45,039 bases of DNA, taken from the NCBI GenBank assembly GCA_001687465.1, contig LVLI01000385.1, forward strand, positions 1 through 45,039. The letters are read 5' to 3'. The notes under the pieces were generated by a model that was not told where the DNA came from, made no database searches, and saw only the letters and a list, made by a program, of their open reading frames with translations. Source of the DNA: Halocafeteria seosinensis (Eukaryota > Sar > Bigyra > Bicosoecida). Position 1 is the stretch's first letter, and each line of letters opens with the position of its first letter. Of the stretch, positions 1 through 9,848 are shown piece by piece. A program made the translations under genes and the position numbers.

Positions 1-13
1 ATGTTCAACACAA

Positions 14-310
14 TCACGGGAGTAGGAGTATGTCGCAAAGAGTGCCTAGGACAGACAATTCAAGGAGTGGGAGTATGTTCAACTCAACCAAGAGAGTGGG
101 AGTGCGTTTGATTCTGTGAAGAGGATTTGTGAAGGAGTGGGAGTAGCTTGAGGTGACGAAAGCACGATATCGAAGGAGTGGGAGTATGTTCGACCCGTCA
201 GAGGGATATTACATGGGAGTAGGAGTAATACCTGTAGCTATTAACCCTTTAGGAAAAAGAGTAAGAGTACCAAAAAATTTTTTCGCTGCCGCGGGCCAGG
301 AGTAAGACTC
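14..310. repeat. Interspersed GGAGTGGGAGTA-type short repeat cluster
   Basis: About eight copies of a 12-16 bp motif (GGAGTGGGAGTATGTTC and variants) occur every 30-60 bp, near 18, 62, 92, 132, 172, 214, 257 and 294. The first six keep GGAGT(A/G)GGAGT closely and the last two are degraded. The DNA between copies is not conserved, so this is an interspersed short-motif array rather than a perfect tandem satellite. No reading frame runs through it. It lies over 1 kb upstream of the peroxidase gene, and the array may continue left of the window. Confidence 0.75.
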
Positions 311-1280
311 AAACTAGCGTTTGAGCCGTGCTCCAATGTATGTGCAAATCCGTTTAGTGTGAATCACTCTCGCGAGTCGCCACCATGCCCTCCCCATTAT
401 TCGTGCTGGCTGGTGCTGGTTTCCTACCAAACCCAATTCCACTCTACAGCACTTCCTGTAGGAGCCGTTCAACATAGGATCTGAGAGTTCAGCCTATACT
501 TGGTATTGGCTTCAACGGTTTCTTATCTGCCAACTGCTGTCAAGGCTAGAATCGTGGTGCTGGGAGGAGTGTGTACGTGTGTTTATGGCTGAACTGGCTG
601 AATGAAGAGGGCAGGATGACGGGCTATATGTATGTGTGTGTGTGTAGACTCTGTACTAGCCTGACGCGAATTTCCTGAAGGTGCCTCCAGTGGAGAGGTG
701 GTACCGCATGGACACTACCATGCTCATGATAGCTCTATTGCAACAACAAGGCATAAATCTAGTACCTCGTGGGAGCGGGAACTCTTGCACATTGTTCTCT
801 AAGAAGTAAGTTCGTGGTACTCGAGGAGGGAGTGTGGAGACGTATCACACCGGGGTATGATGGGAGCCTCATTGGGAGGCGTAGCCTCGGCTAACGGGTA
901 CTTACTATAGTTGAAGTTGAATACACACGCCTAACTCACACCTTGACGGGGTGACCTTGTATCATGTTGTATGTGACAGATACATGCCAATGATGTGCTA
1001 GAGTCTAGGGGTTTCCAACTCGGCGAATTTGGAAACCAATCTAAAAGCGCTATTCAATCCTCATGTGTATTTTTCAGATTAATTCAAATAGCAGGGAAAT
1101 ATCACCGTACGATGGCTAGTGGAAGCAGCGTGCGGACCTAGGCTAGCCGCCTTGTAGCCGGGCTCAGAGCCCGGAGCCGGCGGAGCGACATATGCGATCC
1201 TATACCTTCCGATACAGTGCATCGTATGAGTTTGTAATCAAGGCGGTGTCTCAGGTAGAACACACGAACTGTCTGTTGAG
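311..1280. other. Gene-poor spacer upstream of ascorbate peroxidase
   Basis: Apart from the repeats listed separately, no convincing gene is visible. An ATG in good context at 384 opens a 30-codon frame (begins MPSPLFVLAG, ends before position 475). It matches no family I know, and I found no spliced continuation that convinces me. The rest has stops in all frames on both strands. Confidence 0.5.
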
Positions 1281-1365
1281 GCGGGAACTCTTGCACATTG
1301 TCAAGGAGTAAGTCCGAAGTACTCGAGGAGGGAGTGTGGAACACATGGAATGTTCTGACGTATCA
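530..1365 (+). repeat. Three diverged direct copies of a ~50-75 bp unit
   Basis: Two clear copies lie at about 774-848 and 1281-1365. Both contain CGGGAACTCTTGCACATTGT, then a GTAAGT, then TACTCGAGGAGGGAGTGTGG and CGTATCA. A third, weaker copy of the middle part lies near 535-575 (GGTGCTGGGAGGAGTGTG). The copy at 1281-1365 directly precedes the peroxidase gene, and its GTAAGT at 1308 can act as the 5' splice site of a leader intron. The upstream copies therefore look like decayed duplicates of the peroxidase leader or promoter. A TG microsatellite (about 632-646) lies between copies. Confidence 0.65.
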
Positions 1366-1410
1366 TGCTGTGCGATGTTTGTTTCTGCAGGTAGCTCATT
1401 CATAGACACA

Positions 1411-2325
1411 ATGGCACTTTCTCTATTAGCACGAAGCAGCAGTCGATTCATTAGTTCTGTCGCTTCGAATCGCATTGGTCAGCAAACCACTGTATTTGCT
1501 CGAACATCTTTGGCAAGTGCTCAACCAGCCCAAGGCGCTACGAAGTCCTTCCAAGCATTTCGCGCAATGTCCAGTAGTGCATCTACCCTGGATGATACGG
1601 AGCTATCTCAACTGAGAGACAGAATTATCCAGCTGTTCAATGAGAAGCCCTGCATGCCCATTATTCTACGACTAGCATGGCATGATGCTGGAACCTACGA
1701 CGCAAAGACCAAGACCGGAGGACCAAATGGGTCCATTCGTTTTTCGGAACTCAACCACAACGCAAACATGGGTCTGGAAAAAGCAATTGGATTTATGCAG
1801 CCCATTAAGGATCAGTTTCCAAAAGTGTCTTATGGTGACCTGTATCAATTCGCCGGGATTGTGGCAGTAGAATTCTGTGGCGGACCACAGATCCCCTTCC
1901 GTCAGGGCCGAGTGGATGTAAGCGAAGACAAAGCTGTCGAAGAAGGCCGTTTACCTGATGGACATAAGAAGCAGCAGCACCTGCGAGATATCTTCTATCG
2001 TATGGGCTTCAACGATCAAGAAATTGTAGCTTTGAGCGGCGCTCACACGATAGGAAAAGCTCATCCCGACAGATCTGACTGGGATGGTCCTTGGACATCG
2101 AAAATGTACGAGTTCGATAATGCGTACTTTAGGAACCTCTTGGAGCCTCAGAAGGCTGTCGATGAAAAAGGAAATCCTTTTTTACAATTACCAACTGATA
2201 CAGCTCTCGTAGAGGATGCAGAGATGAGGAAATGGGTAGAGACGTATGCGAATAATTGCGAAGCATTCTTCAAGGACTACGCTGCGGCGCACAAAAAACT
2301 GTCGGAATTGGGAATGGATGACTAA
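1411..2325 (+). CDS. APX: Ascorbate peroxidase, organelle-targeted (class I haem peroxidase)
   Basis: Reduces H2O2 with ascorbate as electron donor. I start at the ATG at 1411 (304 aa). The longer frame from 1336 would read through a probable leader intron (GTAAGT at 1308, CTGCAG at 1385-1390, 83 nt). Residues 1-57 are rich in Ser, Ala and Arg with almost no acids, as in a mitochondrial or plastid presequence. The catalytic set is complete: distal Arg87, Trp90 and His91 (RLAWHDAG), proximal His212 (LSGAHTIGKAHPDRS) and Trp228 (DGPWT). Cys81 and Arg221 match the ascorbate-contact residues of pea APX (Cys32, Arg172), which favours APX over cytochrome c peroxidase. The C-terminus (KKLSELG) is also typical of the family. 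No introns interrupt the coding part. AATAAA signals follow at 2384 and near 2396. Identity is near certain; compartment is inferred. Confidence 0.95.
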   Translation: MALSLLARSSSRFISSVASNRIGQQTTVFARTSLASAQPAQGATKSFQAFRAMSSSASTLDDTELSQLRDRIIQLFNEKPCMPIILRLAWHDAGTYDAKTKTGGPNGSIRFSELNHNANMGLEKAIGFMQPIKDQFPKVSYGDLYQFAGIVAVEFCGGPQIPFRQGRVDVSEDKAVEEGRLPDGHKKQQHLRDIFYRMGFNDQEIVALSGAHTIGKAHPDRSDWDGPWTSKMYEFDNAYFRNLLEPQKAVDEKGNPFLQLPTDTALVEDAEMRKWVETYANNCEAFFKDYAAAHKKLSELGMDD

Positions 2326-2383
2326 CTATTTCTGTTACGACAGATTACGTAACGCGTTGCGAAGGACCTGCGATTTGTTTCCC

Positions 2384-2402
2384 AATAAATCATGCAATAA
2401 AC
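2384..2402 (+). terminator. Poly(A) signals of the peroxidase gene
   Basis: AATAAA at 2384-2389 and a second copy at about 2396, some 60-75 nt after the APX stop codon, fit canonical polyadenylation signals. Confidence 0.55.
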
Positions 2403-2484
2403 ACCGGGTGATGAAGTAATTTGTTGTTGTTGTTTTCTGTCTCTGAACCCTGGTATTTGTGGCGATTGCGGCCCTTGTTTGTAG

Positions 2485-3060
2485 TAATGAGTTACCACGT
2501 TTCAAAAGACGTTGAAAGACTCAACTATTTAGGAACTGGTTATGTTATGGAACCTGACCGCGATGAAGTAGACCCAAGTAATGATTGATATGAACATCAA
2601 GCCCAAGAAAATGCAGATATGGGAACAAACACAATCACCTCCAACGATTCCAAATGACGCTGTTACAAAAACTATGTTGACAGTATTTCTGATTCAAATT
2701 ATATGAAAGAAAGTTTGAACGCCAACGACTACAAAATTGTTAATGTTGGGTAGCTTAGCTTTAAGACATGTTCCGAGATGTTTTAAAACTTCTCATTATC
2801 TTGAAAATGCTAAAGTTGTCGTCAATAAAGACCCACGAAGGGATCCCATTCTTTCGCTGTTACCGCTGCAGGAGACAATACCGACCATACATGCAATCAG
2901 GCTATTACTTACTCTACTCCAAGTGCTTATATCTCGTTCATCTCCGCCGCCTAAAATTTCTTCGTTGTTTGCGTTTCCGGGATCCAGAATTCAAATGGGT
3001 TGTGAAGCTGGTCCAGCCGTTGAGGTGATATACAGGTCATTTGTCGCGTTTAGTTGCTGA
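2485..3060 (+). pseudogene. Decayed coding relic with tail-fibre-like DAV.K.YVD repeats
   Basis: This AT-richer stretch reads as broken protein on the + strand. From 2488 a 34-codon frame (MSYHVSKDVERL...) stops near 2588. In a shifted frame from about 2590 comes DMN.K.KKM, then a proline-rich stretch and PNDAVTK. One base later, in the next frame, NYVDS continues and is followed by NANDYKIVNVG and a stop near 2750. The pattern (DMN..KI.N...P...DAV.K.YVD) is the repeat signature of phage tail-fibre-like proteins, and I recall similar strings in some eukaryotic mobile elements. Beyond 2760 only short frames remain. I see no terminal repeats or enzyme gene, so the element class is unknown. Confidence 0.45.
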
Positions 3061-3131
3061 ATTTGTTGGAATCTCGCCATTTTTACCGCACACAGTCAAA
3101 GTACGAATAACTCCACCATTTCCCGCCAACG

Positions 3132-3812
3132 ATGTCGAGTGCACCGGAGAACATGAAAGTCCTCTTGGTAGGACCTCAGAAAGTCGGCAAGTCCCGAGTG
3201 GCGAATTACATGGCTGATATGAATAAGAGCAATTTGGAAGAGGAAAATGAGAATTCAAGCGAGTACATGCCGACAGCAGGGTGCCGAATTGTGGAAGTGG
3301 AGCGGGAGATACAAGGACTAGGGACGCACACAATTGAACTATGGGATGTTTCTGGAGATCAAAGGTATGCCGACAGTATGTATGCTCATTGTCAGTTCCC
3401 CGAGTTGATGTACTCGCATTTCCACAGCTACGAAACATGTTGGCCAGCTATCCAAAAAGACGCATCTGGCATCATATTGATGTACTCACCGGAAAAGCAG
3501 CAGGACCGAGAAATTGAACTTTGGTATGAATGGTTCGTACACAATACCCGATTCGACCCTAAATTTGCAATCCTAATGGCATATACCCGAGCAAGAAGTA
3601 ACAAACGGATTCATCCTCGTAAGTGGTTTAAACGACGATTGCATTTATTGTGTACGAGAATTTACTCGCGGTTTACCCCCTGCTCAGCGAAAGGAGTTTC
3701 GCACCTGCGGCTCTACGAAGCTAATGCAGAAGAACCATCTAGTATCAAGGGCTGTCTGGACGAAATTGTCACCACCATCTTACAATCTCCAGCTCAAAGC
3801 GCTAAAAAATAA
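3132..3812 (+). CDS. IFT22: IFT22 / RABL5-like intraflagellar transport GTPase
   Basis: Small Ras-like subunit of the IFT-B complex, which carries cargo along ciliary axonemes. Exons are 3132-3364, 3428-3618 and 3688-3812 (182 aa). Introns are 63 and 69 nt, both multiples of three and without stops, so the unspliced frame also stays open. The P-loop is GPQKVGKS (residues about 14-21). The family signature follows: LWDVSGD, then ETCWPAIQKDASG and a WYEWFV helix. Removing intron 1 joins GDQ to YETCWP, matching the GDAKFESCWP region of animal RABL5. The usual NKxD guanine-specificity motif is absent, as in the family. It converges on the downstream acetyltransferase with a 78 bp gap. The family call is firm. 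Confidence 0.9.
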   Translation: MSSAPENMKVLLVGPQKVGKSRVANYMADMNKSNLEEENENSSEYMPTAGCRIVEVEREIQGLGTHTIELWDVSGDQRYADSMYAHCQFPELMYSHFHSYETCWPAIQKDASGIILMYSPEKQQDREIELWYEWFVHNTRFDPKFAILMAYTRARSNKRIHPRKWFKRRLHLLCTRIYSRFTPCSAKGVSHLRLYEANAEEPSSIKGCLDEIVTTILQSPAQSAKK

Positions 3813-3890
3813 TGGGCAGCAGGACTCAAAGTGTTCTTAAGTACGATTCTGTGTGTATTGTTTCACGCCCAGATAGGATATATCACAGAC

Positions 3891-5450
3891 TTAGACGACA
3901 CCGAACTTCTTCCCAATTTCTGTGAATGCATCAACAGCCTTATCAAGTTGCTCATAAGTATGAGCAGCAGAGACTTGGGTGCGGATACGGGCTTGCCCGC
4001 GTGGTACAACCGGGTAAGAGAATCCTATGACGTAAATGCCCTTCTGCAACAGCTCATCCGACATCTGGGTGGCTAGTTTGGCATCGCCGAGCATTATTGG
4101 TACTATAGGATGCTCTCTGCATATCAGATCAATGATATACACACACTCGAATTATTAGAATTCAAAAAAGAATAGTTTTTTTACCAACTTACTCTGCCCC
4201 GACGACGTTAAAGCCCGAGTTTCTCAACTTTGTCCGGAAATGCACGGACTTGTCTTTGAGGTCTTTCACAAGTGAGGTGTCACCCATCAGCATATTGAAT
4301 ACCTCAAGCGACGCACCAGCTACAGTTGGCGCAAGACTGTTACTGAAAAGGTACGGCCGTGATCGCTGGCGAAGGATATCCACTACTTCCCTGGATGCTG
4401 CTGTATATCCACCTGTAGCCCCACCAAGTGCTTTACCCAATGTGCTGCTGATGAAGTCTACTTTTCCATGGACACCGCAATGCTCATCAGTGCCTCTGCC
4501 GGTAGCGCCAAAGAATCCAGTTGCATGACAGTCGTCTACGAAAATCCTGGCATCATATTTCTCAGCAAGTTCGGTAATGCGTTTCAAGGGAGCAACATCT
4601 CCGTCCATAGAAAACACCCCATCGGTGGCAATAACGCGAGTACGGCATTTCTGGGTCTCTTGCAAAATCCGTTCGAGATCATCCATGTCGGCGTGTTGAT
4701 AGCGATGGCGTTGGGCTTTGCAAAGACGGACTCCATCGATAATGGATCTGGAACTATTCGGTCCTAAAAAGCATAAGAGAAGAGTAACTAAAGAGCATCG
4801 ATTTAATAGCGTTACTTACGCATGGTTCAATGCGTCGCTAATGATGGCGTCATCGGGTCCCAAGATGCTTTCAAAGAAGCCGGCGTTGGAATCAAAGCAA
4901 GAAGGATACAGGATGGCATCTTCCATTCCATGGAATTCGGCAATCTTTTTCTCCAATTGCTTGTGCAGGTCCTGGGTACCGCAAATGAATCGGACAGAAC
5001 TCAGTCCGAACCCGTGAGTGTCCAAAGTCTTCTTGGCAGCTTCCACTAACTTGGGGTGATTCGACAGCCCCAAGTAGTTGTTGGCGCAGAAGTTCAAGAC
5101 CGGTTCCTTCGATTCCTGTACATTGATCTCATCCTTCTGAGCACTTGTAATCACTCTTTCGCGCTTGTATGTACCTGTAAAATCCGAAGCAGTAATGGGG
5201 AACGTCACGCATGTAAGTGCATGATACACACGTGGTATCCTAGCCTACCTGCTTCTTTCGCCTCCTCAATGTCCGCTGTCAGGCGCTCTTTGAGATTGTC
5301 AGACACGGGGGCACTCGAAGAAATGGCTCTACGACTAACATACGTCGGCATAAATGCACCTATGCTTCGGTAAAGAGCTCTCCGGGAAGCCATACATCCG
5401 GCTGCTGCTGTGGCAGAACACAGCCGGCTTTGACGTGTTATTGCTTGCAT
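3891..5450 (-). CDS. Glycine C-acetyltransferase (2-amino-3-ketobutyrate CoA ligase), mitochondrial
   Basis: PLP enzyme that joins or splits glycine plus acetyl-CoA and 2-amino-3-ketobutyrate in threonine breakdown. Exons (minus strand, 5' to 3') are 5450-5249, 5174-4820, 4747-4193 and 4116-3891, giving 445 aa with introns of 74, 72 and 76 nt. The first ~50 residues are basic and Ser/Ala rich ([11 protein letters not shown]..), as in a mitochondrial presequence; an ATG at 5534 would add a less typical extension. The rest follows bacterial Kbl closely: [49 protein letters not shown], the PLP lysine in STLGKALGG (K291), RPYLFSNSL, and [14 protein letters not shown] near the end. The junction at 4747 is set by completing NHASIIDGVR. 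Identity is very secure. Confidence 0.95.
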
Positions 5451-6028
5451 TATGAAGCGTGGCAAAGTGAAACTTGAAATGCAACGATCTGTAGTACTTT
5501 TGCCAAGTGATGTTTCTGTATCTGCGGTTGACATACACCACGTACAGTGCTGAACTGGTATCGCATACTATCGCTTGCGTCATAAGTGGAGTCCACGAAA
5601 TGATTGTATGTTTTGCCAAGTCCACCCGTTTTTGAGCGGACGTACTTACCCGGGAACTCAGAGCGGAATTTACGTTAATTTTTGTGACTGTCGAAACCAT
5701 TTTGTGGGATGCATGTTCTCTGCATGCCTTGTAGAGTTATGCAGCATTCACGATGCCCAGATCTGAAACGCCTTCGGGTCGGGGTTGTTTCACGACCGTC
5801 CGTAAATGGTCAAAATACAGGATCAGAACACGTAACACAAGAGCAATAACACTTCGTAGAATTTCAGGGATTCCAATCGGACAAGCAACGCAAAACAAAA
5901 GGACATACAATCCAGGTAACACGTTGGAATGAAGCAAGAGAGATAGGAGACTTCATGCGGAGCATGTAACATGTACATTGGACAAGAAATGCTACGGAAG
6001 TGAAAATCACGACACAAAAAAGCTTTAA
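5451..6028. other. Intergenic spacer (KBL 5' side / SPFH gene 3' side)
   Basis: The region holds the promoter of the acetyltransferase and the 3' flank of the SPFH gene, both on the minus strand. Only short frames occur and none has a splice structure or recognisable motif. No repeats or RNA gene were seen. Confidence 0.5.
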
Positions 6029-9000
6029 CTAGTTTTCATCGTCCTGTCCGGACGCAAAGTTGTTACGCATAGAATTGCCCAGCATAGAGCTAGCGTGGGC
6101 AACGTTATTAGCAAGCAGCATCGTTGATTTTGTCTTCCCCATGACTTCTCCGCCGGCACGAATGACTTCCCGCTGGGCTGTCAGTTCGCACACTCCTCGC
6201 ATGGCCTCATCAAGCTTTCGAATGCGCTTTGCTTCAGCCTCTGCAATAATACCCATACTCTTGGACGTTCCTTCTGCTCGAGCGACCTCAGCCTGTTGCT
6301 CCGCTTCCGCATTGGTGCGGCTGATTTCGACATCCACGCGAGCTTTGTCAAGTTGAGTGCGAGCGACTGCTCCTCTCGCCATTGCGGATGCGAGTTCCGC
6401 GTTAGTAATCTGGATGTCTTCAATCGACATATCAATCACTTTCACCCCGTTTTCCTCCAACATAGATTTGGAAAACGAGGCCATGAAGACATCGTGAATA
6501 TGCTGTTTGAAGGAAGCAGGATCAGCCGTGTCGTCTTCCGGGTCAACTTCTGCGAGGCATCCCCGTGGACAGTACTAGGTGAATGCCAAGGTGTCAGAAA
6601 TTAGGAAAACACTACATACCTCCTTCAGTTAGATGCTCAGCTGCTCTATTGCCTCCTCTACCAGGAGCTGCTTGCTGTTGCTCCGCGGGAGCACTTCCCT
6701 TGTGGCCATGATCTTCATCGTCTTCTTTACGAAAACGAGAGGTAGACTTGAATGCATTGTTCAGCCGGTTGTTACCAATGATAATAGACAATGCCAGTTT
6801 TGCCTGCTGCACAATAGTATCGTAGATGTTTTCGCGATCAAACTGCTCTGAGCCGGCCAGCATTGTTACCGCCTTATTTGCGTCGACAATCTGAGTAGTT
6901 TGCAAGACAGTGAATCGCAACCAACCTGTCAGTAATCACCGGCAAAACGCTTACTTGAATGTTGATGGCGGCATCAAATGTGAGGCCTACATTGTCGGAG
7001 CTCATGGAAGTCACTGAAGAGATGGATAGTGTTGTTTGACCCGAAGGCAAGAAGCCTGCGAAATTGTGAGTTGGTTTGTCTCTGCGAAGGAAGGAAAACA
7101 ATGCAAAGGCGGTATATCCCAGGCCGATATAAAACGTGACATACAGTATATGCCGACCGCAATTAAGGATACGCAGTGTTCCTTCGTCCTGAGCAACCAA
7201 CAAGAAAACTATATAGGACCTAATACCAAAATGGAATGTACATATACTCACATAACTAATGCCCCAAGAGCCATCGCGGACCATTACGATTTGTAAGGAG
7301 CCGTGCTCAATTACTGGGTCAGTGAGGAAGCGACTACCCTTGTAGATGAACGTCGGGTCAACAATGTTGTAGGTTTCCCCTGGCTGCGAGTAAGCAATAA
7401 CAAATACTGCATCTAATTCACTCTGAAGACAGTGAATGCACGCACATCGAAAAAAAGGGCCTCTCCTCGCTTAAATCCCAATCCAATCTTTCCAGCGGGA
7501 ACAACGATGCGATGTCTCGCTCCAAGCGAAACATGCTCATCAGTAGCATTCGCAAATTTTTCCAATCGAAAGGTAGAGCTACAGATGTTGTAAGTTTTCC
7601 CGGCCTGTAGCTCCACGAATAGTAGGGTTCCCTTCAGGCGTTAGAAGGCTCCCATAGAGATAGCGCTTACTTCCAAAAACAACGACTCTCCACGTTCGAC
7701 ACCCAATCCAATTTTGCCAGCTGGGACGATAATCCTGTGTTTTGAGCCAAGGTAAATATGTTCCTTCGTTGCATCCACAAACCCCGTGAAAGTAAACCGT
7801 CTGTAAACACAACCAGGGTACATCTTCTTCGTTTCAGAAGCTACTGTGACGCGCACCGTCAACTTACGAGTTATTAACTACGTGGCGTCCAGGTTCGAGT
7901 AAGTGAGGAATCCCATCGCAAGTACACAGACCGATCGAGTTCTGTTTTCCGCGCATCGACTATACTAGCTCGAGCATTACACCAAATCTCGACACACGTA
8001 CCTTTGGCACAGTAATAATGTGAATATTACTATGTTGAATATCTGCGAACGAAAGGCACAGTGGCTCCACTAAACTTCGGGAATCTCTAGGAGCACTTAC
8101 GCGCTTCGGTCACCGGGGCTCTCTTGATGAATGAAAATAAGGGGTCATTCTGAGCACGGCGTTGGATGAAAACCATTCAAATACTGGAGCAAATAATATT
8201 GCTTAAAACTTACAATGCAGTGCCTACCAGGATGCAGCACCACAGGATAGCCTGCAGAGTGTTAAAAATGGTAATAAGCAGCTGAGCTACGATGACGGGA
8301 TACACAGTTTTCGGACGTACCATCCATTTCAGCTATTCCAATTTCTCCTGGCATTATTCTAAGAATCTGCAAAGGAACATCGAGCATGCATTCTCCATAT
8401 TCTGGCTTAGAAGCCATGTTCGCGGGGTTGCTTACATTCAAGGTGCCGAACTGGATATGCTGCTGGTTCATGGTATACTTCTTCACAGTCGTATTTACCA
8501 CGGAAAACAAATGCCATCCCGGATACAAGAGTCTTACAGACCCATTGATAGTTTCGGATAGTCCAATGTTTCCTTTCTTCACCAGAGTAAGTTTGCAAGC
8601 CAGGTAGGGTATGCCCACAACTGAGAGGGCTGCTGCTGACACTCCAACGAAACTACAGACTTTGTTCGTGCAGGTCCTCTCAAGAGAATTGATTCCTTTC
8701 AAGAAGTCTTTATCAGGAAACCGTTCAGCTGCAGAAACACGTACGTAGCTATTGGTAAGGAATTGAAACACTTCGCACCGAAAGATATTCAGATAACAGC
8801 TCACGAATGGTTCCTCGGTCGAATCCAACATCGTGTTCAAATCCTGCGTCCACGGCTCCAGTGTTCTGCAAGATGATATCTGCCCCGCTTCCCAGCTCAG
8901 TCGAATTGGTACCACCTCCGCCAGCAGGAGGTCCTCGCCCACTTCCTCCTCGTCCCCCTCCCCCTGCGGGGGGTGCCGAGGGAGTGGCGGAGCTCACGCC

Positions 9001-9180
9001 ATCGTCCAGAGCTGTGTAGCTAAACGCAGCTCCTTTACCTCCGGAAGTACCGACATTTGTTACTTCTACTCCGGAAGAACCTTCATAGCCTCCTGTTTCT
9101 GCTCCAGGAGCAGCGGCGCCCCCTCTAGGATTCTGGATCGCCCCATGGCTGCTCAAGAGCGGCTGCGTTTTGTCCGACAT
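6029..9180 (-). CDS. Membrane protein with six short repeats and a C-terminal SPFH/band-7 domain
   Basis: Fourteen exons (minus, 5' to 3'): 9180-8805, 8728-8436, 8366-8321, 8251-8214, 8149-8101, 8042-8002, 7941-7868, 7800-7671, 7604-7446, 7383-7252, 7188-7145, 7081-6955, 6890-6620, 6549-6029; 766 aa, every junction in phase. Residues 1-125 are Gly/Ala/Ser-rich, with a Pro/Gly-rich part. A single hydrophobic segment spans 149-170. Six units then share G.IGL....G...L.PG.H: GNIGL..YPGWH, GEIGI..LHPGRH, NSIGL..LEPGRH, GKIGL..LEAGKTY, GKIGL..FDPGETY, GSWGI..LNCGRH. An SPFH-like part follows (LTFDAAINIQ, IVDANKAV, DTIVQQAKLALSIIIG), then a long charged helix rich in Ala, Glu and Arg (SRTNAEAEQQAEVARAEG) and a C-terminal tail. 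SPFH proteins (flotillins, prohibitins, stomatins) scaffold membranes. The role here is inferred only. The start at 9180 is the first ATG in frame. Confidence 0.85.
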
Positions 9181-9389
9181 TGTCAACCCAAGGGATGTAA
9201 ATTTCACCCAGCAATTCGATTACAAGAACAGAATACGTATGCGTCTTTGTAGCCTGGGTTGGAGAAGAAAAGCTTAAGGAAAACAACACCCGGACATAGA
9301 CTCACACTGTCCGCTGGCAATTGACTCTGGAAACTTGTGAACGTCGCGTTGGAATCGTGGAACTGGCGCCGAATCTCTTGGGACTACAA

Positions 9390-9848
9390 CTACTTGTACT
9401 GTACGCGTATAGCACACGGCATATCCATCCGGTGTAGCACATTCATCAGTTTATCCATCGATGAAGGACAAGAAAGCTTTGGAAGGAAATCGTGCCAACT
9501 TCGGAAAAGCAATGACGTACAGTAGCCATCTGAGCAACTCCGTACACTTCGTACTTCCCGAACTGATGGCGCAGCGATCATGGCGGTGTTGCAGAACACC
9601 CTGGTTGGAATGTTCATCATGTGTGAGAAAAACAACTGCTCAAAGAAACATAATAAATTCCTCTTGGTAATACCAAAGAACGAAAAAGTTCCTTGCATAG
9701 CATCGTAATGCATGACACTTCGCCAACACCGATCACTTTAACATGGTAAGCATAAACAGCGTGATTAACCGTTGACGATCTTTAAGAGCGGCCCTCCCAA
9801 GCATATTTGGACAACATACTGGAAACATAATTTCCCCCTGTGGCACAT
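9390..9848 (-). CDS. Tentative small gene, ~87 aa, possibly Alba-like
   Basis: Proposed exons (minus): 9848-9820, 9779-9674, 9562-9521 and 9476-9390, ending at a TAG. The protein begins MCHRGKLCF. Exon 2 reads NHAVYAYHVKVIGVGEVSC.., exon 3 FGKYEVYGVAQMAT, and exon 4 ends AIRVQYK. Alternating strand-helix-strand character with a V.V.G.GE turn recalls the small Alba/SpoVS fold, but similarity is weak. The introns (40, 111 and 44 nt) are less regular than elsewhere, so boundaries may be wrong. A longer, cysteine-rich frame on the same strand (9733-10155) overlaps the 5' part and competes with this model. Treat as a candidate gene. Confidence 0.35.

Noticed and set aside
384-476. 30-codon ORF with good start context
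   Set aside because: Too short, no recognised similarity and no convincing downstream exon; mentioned only in the spacer note.
1336-1410. In-frame upstream start giving a 329-aa peroxidase
   Set aside because: The extra codons lie in a probable leader intron (GTAAGT 1308 to CTGCAG 1390), and the sequence from 1411 already makes a good targeting peptide.
2737-3060. 107-codon + strand frame as a gene
   Set aside because: It overlaps the decayed repeat relic, has no homology I recognise, and its start lies inside the relic's last readable unit.
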